Shown: positions 36,269 to 45,562, counted from the first letter of the stretch. The stretch is 64,000 nucleotides of DNA from Metabacillus sediminilitoris (GCF_009720625.1 NZ_CP046266.1:2551501-2615500); one strand, 5' to 3'. Numbers and translations: made by a program. The notes: a model not told the origin generated them from the letters alone.

Positions 36269-36636
36269 GGTGTCCTAGTATGGAAGGCGATTAAAACAAG
36301 TATAAGGTACCAGGGGGGTGAGCCCCTTCTTTTTACCGTTGAGGAAATAAAAAAAATCAAAACCTGGTATTATTGTTCGGTGAAAATATTCGTATCTATA
36401 TTGCAATGAAAAATTCATGAATAAACAAATGAGGTAAAGGCTACTTTTCTGTGATTTTCTTCAAGATAAGTGGGGCTTGTATGCTAGTTGCAGGAGAGAA
36501 TTTCCTCGATTTCTGAATAATACAAGATGTGGTTTACATAGTGTTTAATAAAGAATGAAAATTTATGGAGAATGTAATTCATTATTTTTTTCCTGCCTTA
36601 TTATCAAGAACAAGCTTCTATAAAGGGGCTGATTGT

Positions 36637-36828
36637 ATGAGTCGAAATAAATATATGATACCAATCTTCGTATTGTGTATTTTCTTACTCATCATCCTAG
36701 TTGTGAATGTATTCCTTTACATTAGGATTCACATTGTATATAGTTCGGGTGTAGGTCCATTTTTATTAATAGGTTTGATCATCATGGCTATTGTTATTCT
36801 TTATGTTAAAGGGTATCAAAAACGATAG
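36637..36828 (+). CDS. Small membrane protein (63 aa)
   Basis: The ATG at 36637 follows AAAGGGGC. The product has two hydrophobic helices, IPIFVLCIFLLIILVVNVFL and GPFLLIGLIIMAIVILYVKG, with short charged ends. The function is unknown. A longer upstream frame (from 36565) has no ribosome site. Confidence 0.5.
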   Translation: MSRNKYMIPIFVLCIFLLIILVVNVFLYIRIHIVYSSGVGPFLLIGLIIMAIVILYVKGYQKR

Positions 36829-36871
36829 TCGATTGATTGAGAGTTTCTTGAACAACTACATGATTGCGATT

Positions 36872-36905
36872 AGCATCCCTTTTAAAGTGGATGCTCTTTT
36901 ATTAT
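36872..36905 (+). terminator. Terminator of the small membrane protein gene
   Basis: AGCATCC at 36872-36878 pairs with GGATGCT at 36889-36895, followed by CTTTTATTATTTT. TTGAACAACTACATGATTGCG upstream may be a decayed repeat head. Confidence 0.65.
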
Positions 36906-36953
36906 TTTATAGGTTCTGTTAAAGATTAATGTTGATATTCAAAAAAGGAAAAA

Positions 36954-36990
36954 AGAGAACCTAAGAACGTTCCTGGGTTCTCTTCTTTGT
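36954..36990 (+). terminator. Additional hairpin; degenerate sequence follows
   Basis: AGAGAACC at 36954-36961 and GGTTCTCT at 36976-36983, followed by TCTTTGTT. A hydrophobic frame remnant (FAGFPAAIVLAGTSFMVSVF) ends at about 37118 without a start. Nothing else is supported up to 37246. Confidence 0.5.
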
Positions 36991-37246
36991 TCTGTATTAA
37001 CTAATGCTACCCATTGAAGAAGAAACAACTGGAAAATTAAAAACTTTTTAGTATTTTTGCTGGGTTTCCAGCTGCTATTGTATTAGCAGGAACATCTTTT
37101 ATGGTTAGTGTATTTTAATACTATATTCAGACTAACGTAAACTATCGTAAGTATTTTTGATACCCCGAAATATTCGAAAATCATTAGATAGTTGGAATAT
37201 TATGTTAAAATAAAGGTAGAAAGATATTTAGAAGGAGGCGGTTATC

Positions 37247-37455
37247 ATGCCAACTTGTCAGAAGTGTGATCATAAGTGGACCTGGAGAGAAACGTTTGTA
37301 AAAATAATTCCGTTTCGACATCAAGTAAGCTGTCCATCGTGTCTTCGTACAATGTTATAAGTATATCTGCTATATTACTGCCTTTTATTTTGTTGCAATT
37401 CATTCTATTCCTTCTCTGGAAACGAACGAATCCCCATTTAAAAAGTGAAAGAAAA
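37247..37455 (+). pseudogene. cxxc_20_cxxc zinc-ribbon membrane protein, frameshifted
   Basis: Behind AAGGAGGCGG, the frame MPTCQKCDHKWTWRETFVKI continues to CPSCLRT. The two CxxC pairs about 20 residues apart are the mark of the TIGR04104-type small Bacillus proteins, which carry a zinc ribbon then two membrane helices. The frame then stops; the hydrophobic continuation ISISAILLPFILLQFILFLL lies in another frame from about 37355. The change is near 37350, so the protein is broken unless the sequence is in error. Confidence 0.55.
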
Positions 37456-37768
37456 GTGGTGACTAAGTTTACCGTCATCATCATTCTAGGTATACTCCCG
37501 CCTTTATATTGTACGGTCGAGCTAGGGATAAATGAATACGACTCAATTTTTCGTACTGAAACATGGTTACATACTCATGAAAAAAGAGTGGTATATGGTT
37601 GATGATTTAATGAACGATTTTGAATTAAATGGCAAGACAAAAGAGGAAGTGATGAGCCTATTGGGAGCACCATCTGAAACAGAATATTTTAAAGAAGAAA
37701 ATAATATGGTTTATTATCTCGGATATGAAAGAGGACTCGTTTCGATCGATAGTGAATGGTTAGTATAG
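37456..37768 (+). pseudogene. Membrane-anchored hypothetical protein, frameshifted at an A-run
   Basis: A frame from GTG 37456 reads VVTKFTVIIILGILPPLYCT, an N-terminal membrane anchor, then VELGINEYDSIF. After a six-A run at 37580-37585 the protein-like sequence moves to the next frame: YMVDDLMNDFELNGKTKEEV, MSLLGAPSETEYF and LGYERGLVSIDSEWLV. Joined, it would be about 104 residues: an anchor plus a small domain in which GKTKEEVMSLLGAP recalls BamE/SmpA-like folds. That link is weak. The gene is broken as read. Confidence 0.5.
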
Positions 37769-37868
37769 ACTTTGATGATAGAGAGAGAGTTGAGAAGGAT
37801 AAGGTTGTGAAAGATTAGTATTTGTTGAATCAATTATGATGACTGTTAGAAATTGTCAATCTAATAAA

Positions 37869-37917
37869 GAAAAAGGTCGTTTACTAGCTATAATTCCCTC
37901 AGTAAGAGACCTTTTTC
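37869..37917. terminator. Hairpin with complementary arms, bidirectional
   Basis: GAAAAAGGTC at 37869-37878 and GACCTTTTTC at 37908-37917, with TTACT/AGTAA continuing the pairing inside. It lies between convergent transcription units. Confidence 0.65.
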
Positions 37918-38077
37918 TTCCGGCATATGGCTTAAAAATTGTTATAGAACCACGTTCGGTTGTTTAATGGATTCAATGGACTAGCAAATACGATCGAACA
38001 AGAACGTCCTCTTCATTCATAAACTCTTTTTCTTGAAAACTAGAATCCTTAAGTTGAAAATCTCAACTTTCTGTACG

Positions 38078-38542
38078 TTATTCAATAAAATACATCTTTC
38101 CATTCACTTCAAGAGACACTGACGATTGTTTCAACTCTTCCTTTAGTGACTTGGCATAATCAACGACTTGATTTATTTTTGTCTTATCCAAATCTTCTGC
38201 ATAGCTATAGACAATCGTTACTTTTTCCTTGATTAACTTATTATCATCAGAAAGCCACGAACCTGTCCCATTGATCGCAGTTGCTCCTCCAAACATTCTT
38301 GAAAATTCTTCTAACGACTTATTAACATAAGGAGTATTATCAATTGGTTGATCAATATTATAAGTAGATGGGACGTAAATTTTTACTATGTCTTCGAGGT
38401 AGAATTGTCCTTTTAATGCTGATGATTGTTTCGCTTTAGCTGTTTCTTGTTGTTCGGAAGCGTATACAGAATTAGCTAAAAGTACAATCAATAAAACCGG
38501 TATGAACCAATAAAAGATTTTTTTCCTTTCCAAAATTGCCAC
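38078..38542 (-). CDS. Exported DUF3574-like hypothetical protein
   Basis: A 154-residue protein with an N-terminal signal (FYWFIPVLLIVLLANSVYA, likely cleaved after YA|SE). The mature part reads QFYLEDIVKIYVPSTYNIDQ, FSRMFGGATAINGTGSW and VTIVYSYAEDLD. The phrase order resembles DUF3574 proteins (function unknown), a tentative link. The longest frame starts at GTG 38542 with no good ribosome site; TTG at 38533 is an alternative. It is transcribed away from the DinB gene. Confidence 0.55.
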   Translation of the reverse strand: MAILERKKIFYWFIPVLLIVLLANSVYASEQQETAKAKQSSALKGQFYLEDIVKIYVPSTYNIDQPIDNTPYVNKSLEEFSRMFGGATAINGTGSWLSDDNKLIKEKVTIVYSYAEDLDKTKINQVVDYAKSLKEELKQSSVSLEVNGKMYFIE

Positions 38543-38754
38543 TCTTTTTTATTCGAAATTTGGCTGGCAAAACGATGGTGTGTTTCTATTTATTATTATA
38601 CAAGGAACAATTAGTAAATTGTGGAAAGAATTAACTTATATTTTTATTCAAGTCTTTTTTACTATATTAGTGGAAAGGGAAGGGATCTTTTATTTAAAGA
38701 AGGAAACATCCATATTAAATAGAATGTATGCTCTTTAAGAGGAGTGTGATCTCG

Positions 38755-39279
38755 TTGGAGAGAAAATCTTTACAGGTATCTCCGTTACCAGAATATGAAG
38801 AAGAAATTGGTCGATGGCTATGGTGTTTAGAAGATGTTCGCCGAACTCTTATAACAAAATTAACTGGAATCAGTCAATATACACTCGACACAAAAATTGA
38901 TGAAAGACAAACGATTGGCTCGCTGTTATATCATATTGCATTGGTCGAGGCAGATTGGTTATATGTAGAAGTCCTTGGGACTGAATGGGATCCCGAAATA
39001 CGTTCGTTGTTTCCGTTAGAAGTCCATTCAAAAGACGGCTCTTTAACCCATATTGAAGGACAAAGTTTAGAGGAACATTTTCACCGCCTTAATAAGGTAC
39101 GTGAAGTATTTCTTTCCCACTTTCGTTCAATGGACTTAACGGATTGGCGGAAACCGAGGGTGCTTGAACACTATGACGTCTCACCAGAGTGGGTTGTCTA
39201 TCACTTGATTGAACATGAATCACACCACAGGGGCCAGATCTTTCAACTTCTTAGTAACATACAGAAACTGATCAAATAA
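38755..39279 (+). CDS. DinB-family protein (second copy)
   Basis: About 174 residues with the DinB four-helix pattern. GSLLYHIALVEADWLYVEVL carries the first metal-site His and VVYHLIEHESHHRGQIFQLL the second and third. It is clearly different in sequence from the DinB protein at 22643. The TTG at 38755 follows AAGAGGAGTG and is preferred to the ATG at 38728. The function is unknown. Confidence 0.8.
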   Translation: MERKSLQVSPLPEYEEEIGRWLWCLEDVRRTLITKLTGISQYTLDTKIDERQTIGSLLYHIALVEADWLYVEVLGTEWDPEIRSLFPLEVHSKDGSLTHIEGQSLEEHFHRLNKVREVFLSHFRSMDLTDWRKPRVLEHYDVSPEWVVYHLIEHESHHRGQIFQLLSNIQKLIK

Positions 39280-39450
39280 GATGTTTATCCTTTAACTGAG
39301 GCTTGGTATTGATTTATACAGGGTTTTTGTGTTTTGCTCCTTATATGCCAACAATATTGTTTAATAATCTGTCCATTTAGTGGAATAACACATAGTAAGA
39401 AAATCGGATATTTATGTTAAAGTATATAGGTCTCTCTTTAAGTCAAAAGT

Positions 39451-39480
39451 AAAGCGTACATTAATTTGTACGCTTTTAGG
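39451..39480 (+). terminator. Rho-independent terminator
   Basis: AAAGCGTACA at 39451-39460 and TGTACGCTTT at 39467-39476 form a perfect 10-bp stem followed by T. Confidence 0.75.
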
Positions 39481-39542
39481 CATTTTCTAAAATTGGTCAT
39501 CCGGATGTAGGTTATTTTGCGAAAATTTGTCAGTAAGAAAGA

Positions 39543-39740
39543 GTAGTTGATATTATTGGAGGATCCTATCTATTAAATCCATCAAAAGAACAGTTAGAGA
39601 AAACAGTACAATACATAAAAGAACTTAATCCTGATATCCTTCATGCTTGTCATTGTACTGATTTACACTCTAAAGTAGCACTTTCAAAAGTAGCAGATAT
39701 AAAAGAAGTTGGCGTAGGCTTAAAATTGGAATATTTATAG
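39543..39740 (+). pseudogene. MBL-fold hydrolase, C-terminal remnant
   Basis: An open stretch without a start reads VVDIIGGSYLLNPSKEQLEK, TVQYIKELNPDILHACHCTD and ADIKEVGVGLKLEYL. This resembles the last 65 residues of metallo-beta-lactamase-fold proteins related to 7,8-dihydropterin-methyl synthase-like enzymes, where GG-HL and P-HCTD carry metal-site His residues. The N-terminal two thirds are missing, so it is a fragment. Confidence 0.6.
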
Positions 39741-40169
39741 ACAGTGGGGAACAATCCTTTAACTATTAAGTTTCTATTATATAACATAATGCCAATTGGG
39801 GATTTTTAGGCCATCCTTTGGAGTGATTTGTGAATTTTTGGTGCAAGACTAATACAAACATTTAATAAAGTAAGACCTAATATGTTTAACACTGTTTTAA
39901 GTAATGAAAGACGTATTCAATTTAAAGGGGGCTTTTCTTGAATATCCTTGCACCGTGGATGTTCCAGAACGCGATCTTCAACGATCGGGCGCTATCTTGG
40001 AGATTAGAACATATTATGGATTCCTGACAATAGGGGAAGGTCTTGTCCATAGACAAGTACCTATATTCAATTAATTAAGTAAACTACCAGATGTGATACT
40101 TAAGTAACGGAAGGATCGTCTATTTCAATTGAAGTATAAAAACTCGTTTGCTAGATAAGGGGGATGAAA
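39741..40169. other. Gene-poor stretch with a repeat-like block
   Basis: GATCTTCAACGATCGGGCGC and TATCTTGGAG near 39972-39999 recall the TTCAACTAACGGGTGC repeat head. No reading frame is supported. The AAGGGGG ribosome site of the next gene is at 40157-40163. Confidence 0.35.
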
Positions 40170-40658
40170 ATGAATAAGAAGAAAAACGGACCAGACATAA
40201 TAAAGATGACATTTGGAAGAAATTCTTATGTAAAGGACGATGTGACAGATTTAGTATTTGCATGGTTGCATCCTATTATTTCATGTAGACTATGTATTAA
40301 GTATTTTATTAAATGGATCATGTCAGTAGATTCTTCTTTAGCACCTAAAGTACATCGATATTTCGTTTTTTTCTTTACACTTGTATTTAGTTCATTTTTG
40401 TGGATTTATCTTGGTGTGGGGATTGGGATTCTTTCGAATGATAAGTCAGATTGGGTGAGGCTAGTGACAGAGATTCCAATGATAGCTGGAATGGCCTTTT
40501 TGAGTATATTTGGATTATTGTTATTTTTACGGATTGTCATTTCTTTCGTTGAACTGATAAGACTTTTTAAAGTGGATAACTTATTTCTATATGGTGTAGG
40601 AGTTGCTGTTGTTTATGGGTTTATTGGCATGATTTCGATTGGAAGTGCATTCCTCTAA
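40170..40658 (+). CDS. Hypothetical membrane protein (162 aa)
   Basis: Three hydrophobic segments are visible: YFVFFFTLVFSSFLWIYLGV, MIAGMAFLSIFGLLLFLRIV and LFLYGVGVAVVYGFIGMISI. They follow a soluble N-terminal part of about 60 residues with paired cysteines in ISCRLCIKY. The ATG at 40170 is better spaced from AAGGGGG than the ATG at 40164. The family is not recognised. Confidence 0.55.
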   Translation: MNKKKNGPDIIKMTFGRNSYVKDDVTDLVFAWLHPIISCRLCIKYFIKWIMSVDSSLAPKVHRYFVFFFTLVFSSFLWIYLGVGIGILSNDKSDWVRLVTEIPMIAGMAFLSIFGLLLFLRIVISFVELIRLFKVDNLFLYGVGVAVVYGFIGMISIGSAFL

Positions 40659-40732
40659 TCTAAATGATAAGAGGTTTGTAGCGGTACATATTTTACTAGA
40701 GTAGGCAGAGGACAAGTTTGAGCAACAATGTG

Positions 40733-40757
40733 GAGGGATAAGCCCTCTTTTTTTATA
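40733..40757 (+). terminator. Short hairpin terminator
   Basis: GAGGG at 40733-40737 and CCCTC at 40743-40747 followed by eight T. Confidence 0.6.
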
Positions 40758-40835
40758 CTAAAAATAGAAACCAAGATTTTAGGGCTTAAACCTGTCTTAT
40801 TTACATGATTAATAATTAAAGGGAGTGTACTCAAT

Positions 40836-42167
40836 TTGTCGCAACATGATTTTACCGATGGCAGGATCATGAAACAGCTGTATATGTTCTCAGGGCCGAT
40901 TATGCTGACCAATTTGCTGCAAGTATCCTATCAATTCATTGATAGCTTGTGGGTTGGCAACCTGCTGGGTGCTAATGCACTTGGGGCGGTTACTGTATCA
41001 TCTACAGTTGTTTTAACCGTGCTGTCTTTTATTTTAGGGATCAATAATGCCCAATTGACCATTCTATCCCAGCAAAAAGGCAGGGAAGATGACTCTGGGC
41101 TTAAAACCTACTTAAATGCTTTTGTTGTTCTTCTCACTGCATTATCTATTTTGATTGGTATCATCGGATTCTTCTTCTCAATGCAGATTTTGGTCATGCT
41201 AAATACGCCGAGTGAAATGCTCGATGGGGCGAATGTTTATTTGCAAATTAACTTCATCGGGATTCTGTTTTTGATTGGTTATAATTTTATCAGTACTGTA
41301 TTAAGGGCATTGGGAGATAGTAAAACACCGCTGAAATTTGTGATGATCGCTGCCATTTTAAATACAGTATTAGATCCGCTTTTTATTTCAGGCTTTGATT
41401 TGGGTATACAAGGTGCGGCCTATGCAACAGTATTATCACAAGGCATCGCTTTTCTGCTAGGCATCATTTATACATTACGTTTAAAATTTGTACCGTTTAC
41501 TTTTCCTTCGGTACCGAAAAGAGAGGAAGTGCTCTTAATCCTTAAGCTGGGCATTCCGTCTGGTCTGCAAATGACTGTTATTTTTGCTGGAGTTACCGCC
41601 ATCATGACAGTTGTCAACTCTTTCGGCGGGGCAGCAGTGGCAGGGTTTGGGGCCTCGCAGAGAATTGATAGTTTAATTATGCTGCCGGCGATGGCATTGG
41701 GTACAGCAGTCAATAGCATGGCAGGGCAAAATATTGGGGCTAACCGCTGGGACCGTGTTAGGGAGATTGCTATCTTTGGAGCTCTTTTTAATTTTATCAT
41801 TATGCTTGTGATTACCATTATCGTCTTCTTATTCGCTGAACATTTGACTCGTTTGTTTATTCAGGAAGAAGAAGCCGTTTCATTTGGTACGGATTATTTA
41901 AGGATCATTGCCTTCTTTTATCCGTTTCTCGGTTTCAATTTCATTTTAAATGGCATTGTCAGAGGTTCCGGTGCCATGTATCAAGTGCTGGTGCTGAATA
42001 TTTTCTCATTTTGGGTTTTGCGTTATCCTTTAACATTTATTTGTTCTAATGCTTTTGGGCAAAACGGCATTGCAATCGGCATGGGAATTGGTTTTATCAT
42101 CAGCAGCATCTTCGCTTTTGCTTATTATAAATGGGGGAAATGGAGAAAGCAGAGGTTGTTTGCTTAA
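40836..42167 (+). CDS. MATE-family multidrug/Na+ antiporter
   Basis: A 443-residue protein with twelve hydrophobic segments in two MatE halves. Marks include FSGPIMLTNLLQVSYQFIDS and LWVGNLLGANALGAVTVSS in the first half. KLGIPSGLQMTVIFAGVTAI, MLPAMALGTAVNSMAGQNIG and GANRWDRVREIA mark the second. Such exporters use Na+ or H+ gradients to expel cationic compounds. The TTG start follows GGGAGTG. It has no operon partner and a more GC-rich codon choice than flanking genes. Confidence 0.92.
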   Translation: MSQHDFTDGRIMKQLYMFSGPIMLTNLLQVSYQFIDSLWVGNLLGANALGAVTVSSTVVLTVLSFILGINNAQLTILSQQKGREDDSGLKTYLNAFVVLLTALSILIGIIGFFFSMQILVMLNTPSEMLDGANVYLQINFIGILFLIGYNFISTVLRALGDSKTPLKFVMIAAILNTVLDPLFISGFDLGIQGAAYATVLSQGIAFLLGIIYTLRLKFVPFTFPSVPKREEVLLILKLGIPSGLQMTVIFAGVTAIMTVVNSFGGAAVAGFGASQRIDSLIMLPAMALGTAVNSMAGQNIGANRWDRVREIAIFGALFNFIIMLVITIIVFLFAEHLTRLFIQEEEAVSFGTDYLRIIAFFYPFLGFNFILNGIVRGSGAMYQVLVLNIFSFWVLRYPLTFICSNAFGQNGIAIGMGIGFIISSIFAFAYYKWGKWRKQRLFA

Positions 42168-42221
42168 CATGTCTTTTAAGTAACCGACCGGGCTGTATTT
42201 AAGAAAGTGAGAAAAAATCGT

Positions 42222-42251
42222 TGGGGATTCATTTTCATGAATGATCCCCAG
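42222..42251. terminator. Hairpin between convergent genes
   Basis: TGGGGAT at 42222-42228 pairs with ATCCCCA at 42244-42250, and inner TCAT/ATGA pair as well. The T-tract is weak. Confidence 0.5.
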
Positions 42252-42359
42252 CTTATCATTATAAAAAAACTACCGAGCTTTTAAAATAAAATCTGTCCCC
42301 GTCATCACAACAGGAATGGGGATACCACTGTGTATGAATCTTCCCACCGATCTATAAGG

Positions 42360-43046
42360 TTAAATAACACCGCCATTTTTCTGAATTTTATTCACTAAAT
42401 TAACCTTAGAGTCATCCAAATGATTTTTGACAACAGCCTTAATATCGGTGACATTTCCTCCTTTTAAAGCTTCTACAATGGCAATATGCTGATGGATAGC
42501 TGATGTAATCATTTCTTTCGAGATAAGGGAACTTTCGACAGCTAAAAATCGATAATTCATTATGTTTGTATAGATACTGATATTTTTCTTGTTTCCTCCC
42601 AATTTTAAATACTCTAGATGAAAAGCCAGATTATAATCCTTCCTTAAATAGTCTTCAAGTGGAAGAATTTCTACGTCATAAAGAGATTGCTGAATAATTT
42701 GCTGCATCTTCGAAAGCTCTTTTAATAAGTCCTCTTTTGATAGCTGTGCAACTTTATCAACCACCCAAAATTCTAACATTAAACGTGTATCCATAATGTC
42801 TAATACATCTTGTATTTCGATAGCGTTTACAAAAGTGCCTACTTTTGAAACGGTGGTGACTAATCCGTCCATTTCAAGACGATTAAGGGCATCACGGATT
42901 GGTGTTCTGCTTACACCTAAATTCTGTACCAACTCCGGGATCAAAAGCTTTTGATGGGGATCAAACTCCCTGCGAATAATTTTATCCTTGAGAATATTAT
43001 ACGTTTTATCCCATAGATTTGAGTTATCAATTTTTGGAATATTCAT
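42360..43046 (-). CDS. GntR-family regulator (FadR/FCD subgroup)
   Basis: A 228-residue protein. The winged HTH at about 12-75 shows LKDKIIRREFDPHQKLLIPE and LGVSRTPIRDALNRLEMDGL. The helical FCD effector domain has the metal-site pattern typical of carboxylate sensors (DTRLMLEFWV; DYNLAFHLEYLKLGGN; HQHIAIVEALKGGN). The ATG follows AAAGGAGTAG. It diverges from the six-gene carboxylate operon and probably represses it. Two TATACAACAT-containing dyads lie in the shared 340-base spacer. Confidence 0.88.
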   Translation of the reverse strand: MNIPKIDNSNLWDKTYNILKDKIIRREFDPHQKLLIPELVQNLGVSRTPIRDALNRLEMDGLVTTVSKVGTFVNAIEIQDVLDIMDTRLMLEFWVVDKVAQLSKEDLLKELSKMQQIIQQSLYDVEILPLEDYLRKDYNLAFHLEYLKLGGNKKNISIYTNIMNYRFLAVESSLISKEMITSAIHQHIAIVEALKGGNVTDIKAVVKNHLDDSKVNLVNKIQKNGGVI

Positions 43047-43082
43047 CAGTTCTACTCCTTTATAACCAATATATAGAATTTT

Positions 43083-43098
43083 CTGTTATATACAACAT
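43083..43098. promoter_or_regulatory. GntR operator candidate 1
   Basis: CTGTTATATACAACAT is an imperfect dyad (GTT-TATA-AAC) 36 bases upstream of the GntR start, suited to autoregulation. It shares TATACAACAT with the second site. Confidence 0.5.
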
Positions 43099-43222
43099 AT
43101 TTTAAACTAAAAGAAAAATATCGTCAATTAGATGACTGAAATCATCAAATTAAATCTATAAATTAAATAATTTTAATAATCAAACTATTGACAAAATTCT
43201 AAAGGCGAATTAACATACAGAT

Positions 43223-43242
43223 AAATGATGTATACAACATTT
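43223..43242. promoter_or_regulatory. GntR operator candidate 2
   Basis: AAATGATGTATACAACATTT is a 20-bp palindrome with one symmetric mismatch centred on TGTATACA, 144 bases upstream of the operon. TGTATACA-type dyads are typical of FadR-subgroup sites. Confidence 0.6.
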
Positions 43243-43275
43243 AAGTGGTGGACGAGAAAAGGTCTGGTGGAAATC

Positions 43276-43290
43276 AGGAAGCGGTTACAT
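43276..43290. promoter_or_regulatory. CcpA cre-like site of the carboxylate operon
   Basis: AGGAAGCGGTTACAT (reverse complement ATGTAACCGCTTCCT) satisfies every fixed position of WTGNAANCGNWNNCW. It lies between the GntR site and the first gene. Confidence 0.55.
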
Positions 43291-43385
43291 TTTGAAAATG
43301 AAACTGCTGCCTTTGTACATCATTCTTTCCCTTCCATCAGGTACGAAAGTAATCTAATGACTAATTAGCACGAAGGAGGAATGAA

Positions 43386-44285
43386 ATGATTAGGCCAGAA
43401 GGTATTATTGCAGCGATGATAACCCCTTTCACAAATGAACAAGAGGTTAACGAGCATGGAATTCGAAAACTAGTCAATCAATTAATTGATCGTGGTGTAC
43501 ATGGATTATTTTGTTTAGGAACAAATGGTGAATTTTTTTCGCTCACTTTTGATGAAAAGGTAGAGATTGCAAGAATCATAGTCGATGAAGCAAAAGGGAG
43601 AGTTCCCATCTATGTAGGGGCTGGTTGTATAAGCACTGCAGAAACAATCAGGTTAACGAAAAGGTTGGAGCAGTTGAATGTCGATGCCGTGTCCGTCATT
43701 ACTCCTTATTTTCTGCCGTTCACTCAAGAGGAATTATACGAACATTACCGTCAGATCGCAAATTCAACTCAGCTTCCGATTATTCTTTATAATATTCCGG
43801 ATCGTACCGGAAATAATTTGGAAGCGCATACAGTATCGAGGCTTTCAGAGATTGATAATATCGTAGGAATTAAAGATAGCAGCGGTAAGATTGATCAAAT
43901 TTTACAATACCTAGATGTGGTTAACCCGGATTTTTCCGTTCTAGCTGGGACAGACTCTCTTATTTTACCTACTCTAATGGCTGGGGGAAAGGGAGCCATT
44001 GCTGCAACGGCAAATGTGCTTCCGCAAACAGTTGCATCAATCTATGAAAACTGGAAAGCCGAAAAATATGATGAAGCACAGATTGCTCAGACACAGTTAA
44101 GGGATCTGCGGTCAGCAATGAAGCTTGGAACACTTCCAGCAGGGTTAAAAGAAGCGCTTAATTTTACAGGATTTCCTGCTGGTCCATCAAGGTCTCCTGT
44201 CAGATCATTAACGAACCAAGATAAAAGTAAAGTAGAAACAATCATGAAAAAATATGCTGAAAACAACTTAATCAAATCAGTATAA
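43386..44285 (+). CDS. DapA/NAL-superfamily lyase or aldolase
   Basis: A 299-residue TIM-barrel enzyme of the dihydrodipicolinate synthase/N-acetylneuraminate lyase family. The Schiff-base lysine is Lys163 in VGIKDSSGK, the proton-relay Tyr135 lies in ILYNIPDRTG, and LCLGTNGEFFSL-like FCLGTNGEFFSL carries the pyruvate-carboxylate loop. These enzymes join or split pyruvate and an aldehyde. Lysine genes are absent nearby and a transporter plus dehydrogenases follow, so a catabolic 2-oxo acid aldolase is likelier than lysine synthesis. The ATG follows GAAGGAGG. Confidence 0.88.
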   Translation: MIRPEGIIAAMITPFTNEQEVNEHGIRKLVNQLIDRGVHGLFCLGTNGEFFSLTFDEKVEIARIIVDEAKGRVPIYVGAGCISTAETIRLTKRLEQLNVDAVSVITPYFLPFTQEELYEHYRQIANSTQLPIILYNIPDRTGNNLEAHTVSRLSEIDNIVGIKDSSGKIDQILQYLDVVNPDFSVLAGTDSLILPTLMAGGKGAIAATANVLPQTVASIYENWKAEKYDEAQIAQTQLRDLRSAMKLGTLPAGLKEALNFTGFPAGPSRSPVRSLTNQDKSKVETIMKKYAENNLIKSV

Positions 44286-44357
44286 GCTGGAATATGAATC
44301 GTACATCTAAGATATATTCATACATATTATTCACATAATTTGAAGGAGGTTTTGTAT

Positions 44358-45359
44358 ATGAAGAAGTTATTTGGTTTACTGTTTGCTTTCATGACAACGA
44401 TTTTAGTGTTAACAGCCTGCGGTTCGTCAGGCCAGGATGCAAAAACCGCTTCCGGGAAAAATGCTGATGAAATAGAATTTCCCACTAAGCCAATTGAGCT
44501 GATTGTTCCTTGGGATGCTGGCGGCAGTACTGATCTTATCGCAAGAACATTAGCGAAGGAAGTAGAGAAGGAGCTAGGCCAGCCAGTTACGGTAGTCAAC
44601 AAGCCGGGAGCAGGCGGTACACTAGCTGCTACCGAAGTTGCCAAGTCACCTGCAGATGGTTATAAAATCATGATTTCTTCAAATAGTCCATTTACCTCTC
44701 AACCGAATATAAAGCCAACACAATATTCAATTGAAGATTTCAGAGTCGTTCATGCTACAACATATGAGAATATGGCGATCCTGACACACTCCAATTCTAA
44801 ATGGGATACGCTGGAAGATTTAATGAAGGAAAAAGATAGTGGTACGACTATTAAGTATGCAACCTCTGGAGCGGGTGGATTTTCTCATCTTGCTAGTGCG
44901 ACATTTTTTGATGAATCTGGTTTAAAAGGCCAATATGTACCTTTTAAATCCGGAGCAGAGACGATTACTGCTTTATTGGGTGAACAAGTTGATCTTATTA
45001 CTGTCCATCCTGGAGAGGCAATGGAACATGTGAAGTCAGGAAAACTTAAATTCCTTGGAGTATTTAGTGAAGATGAGGCACCTGAAATCCCTGATGTGCC
45101 AACCTTTAAAGAAAAAGGAATGGATTTAGTATGGGGTGTCTATAAGTTCATTGTCGTACCGAAGGATGTACCAGAAGATGTTTATAAAAAATTAAATGAA
45201 GCATTTGCTGAAGCATATGCATCAGATAGTTACAAAGAATTCCTTGAAAAATCGAATCTAACTAGCTATGACAAAAGTCCAGAACAAATTGAAGAAAAAA
45301 TCAAAGCGGAAATAAAAGAAACTAAGGTTTGGATTGACAAAATTAAATTTGCTCAATAG
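44358..45359 (+). CDS. TctC-family solute-binding lipoprotein
   Basis: About 333 residues. The signal peptide ends in lipobox LTAC (MKKLFGLLFAFMTTILVLTA|C). The mature protein has the Bug/TctC fold: PIELIVPWDAGGSTDLIART, VVNKPGAGGTLAATEVAKSP ADG and YVPFKSGAETITALLGEQVD. The GG-TD and pyrophosphate-like GAGG loops bind a carboxylate through water. It delivers substrate to TctA/TctB. ATG 44358 is well spaced from AAGGAGG; the TTG at 44340 overlaps that site and is rejected. Confidence 0.92.
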   Translation: MKKLFGLLFAFMTTILVLTACGSSGQDAKTASGKNADEIEFPTKPIELIVPWDAGGSTDLIARTLAKEVEKELGQPVTVVNKPGAGGTLAATEVAKSPADGYKIMISSNSPFTSQPNIKPTQYSIEDFRVVHATTYENMAILTHSNSKWDTLEDLMKEKDSGTTIKYATSGAGGFSHLASATFFDESGLKGQYVPFKSGAETITALLGEQVDLITVHPGEAMEHVKSGKLKFLGVFSEDEAPEIPDVPTFKEKGMDLVWGVYKFIVVPKDVPEDVYKKLNEAFAEAYASDSYKEFLEKSNLTSYDKSPEQIEEKIKAEIKETKVWIDKIKFAQ

Positions 45360-45562
45360 CAGTCTGATGGGTACAAGCTTACATGCAGGGTTGTACCCAT
45401 CCTCCTGAATGATGTATGAAGAATTTGTGTGATTTCGAAAGTAACGACAACTCAATCGTCGTTTGCATAGATAACGGCTCATAATGTTTAAGAAAATTCA
45501 GCGAAGAAGGTTTTTATCATAATCGTAAGAGACCGATTAAATAAAGAAAGGAAATGTTATTT

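Noticed and set aside
41468..41818. 116-residue minus-strand frame in the MATE gene
   Set aside because: Shadow of the opposite strand without a start signal.
43386..44285. Annotating the DapA-family gene as lysine-pathway dapA
   Set aside because: The operon has transport and catabolic dehydrogenase genes and a GntR regulator, and no lysine genes; the family covers many aldolases.
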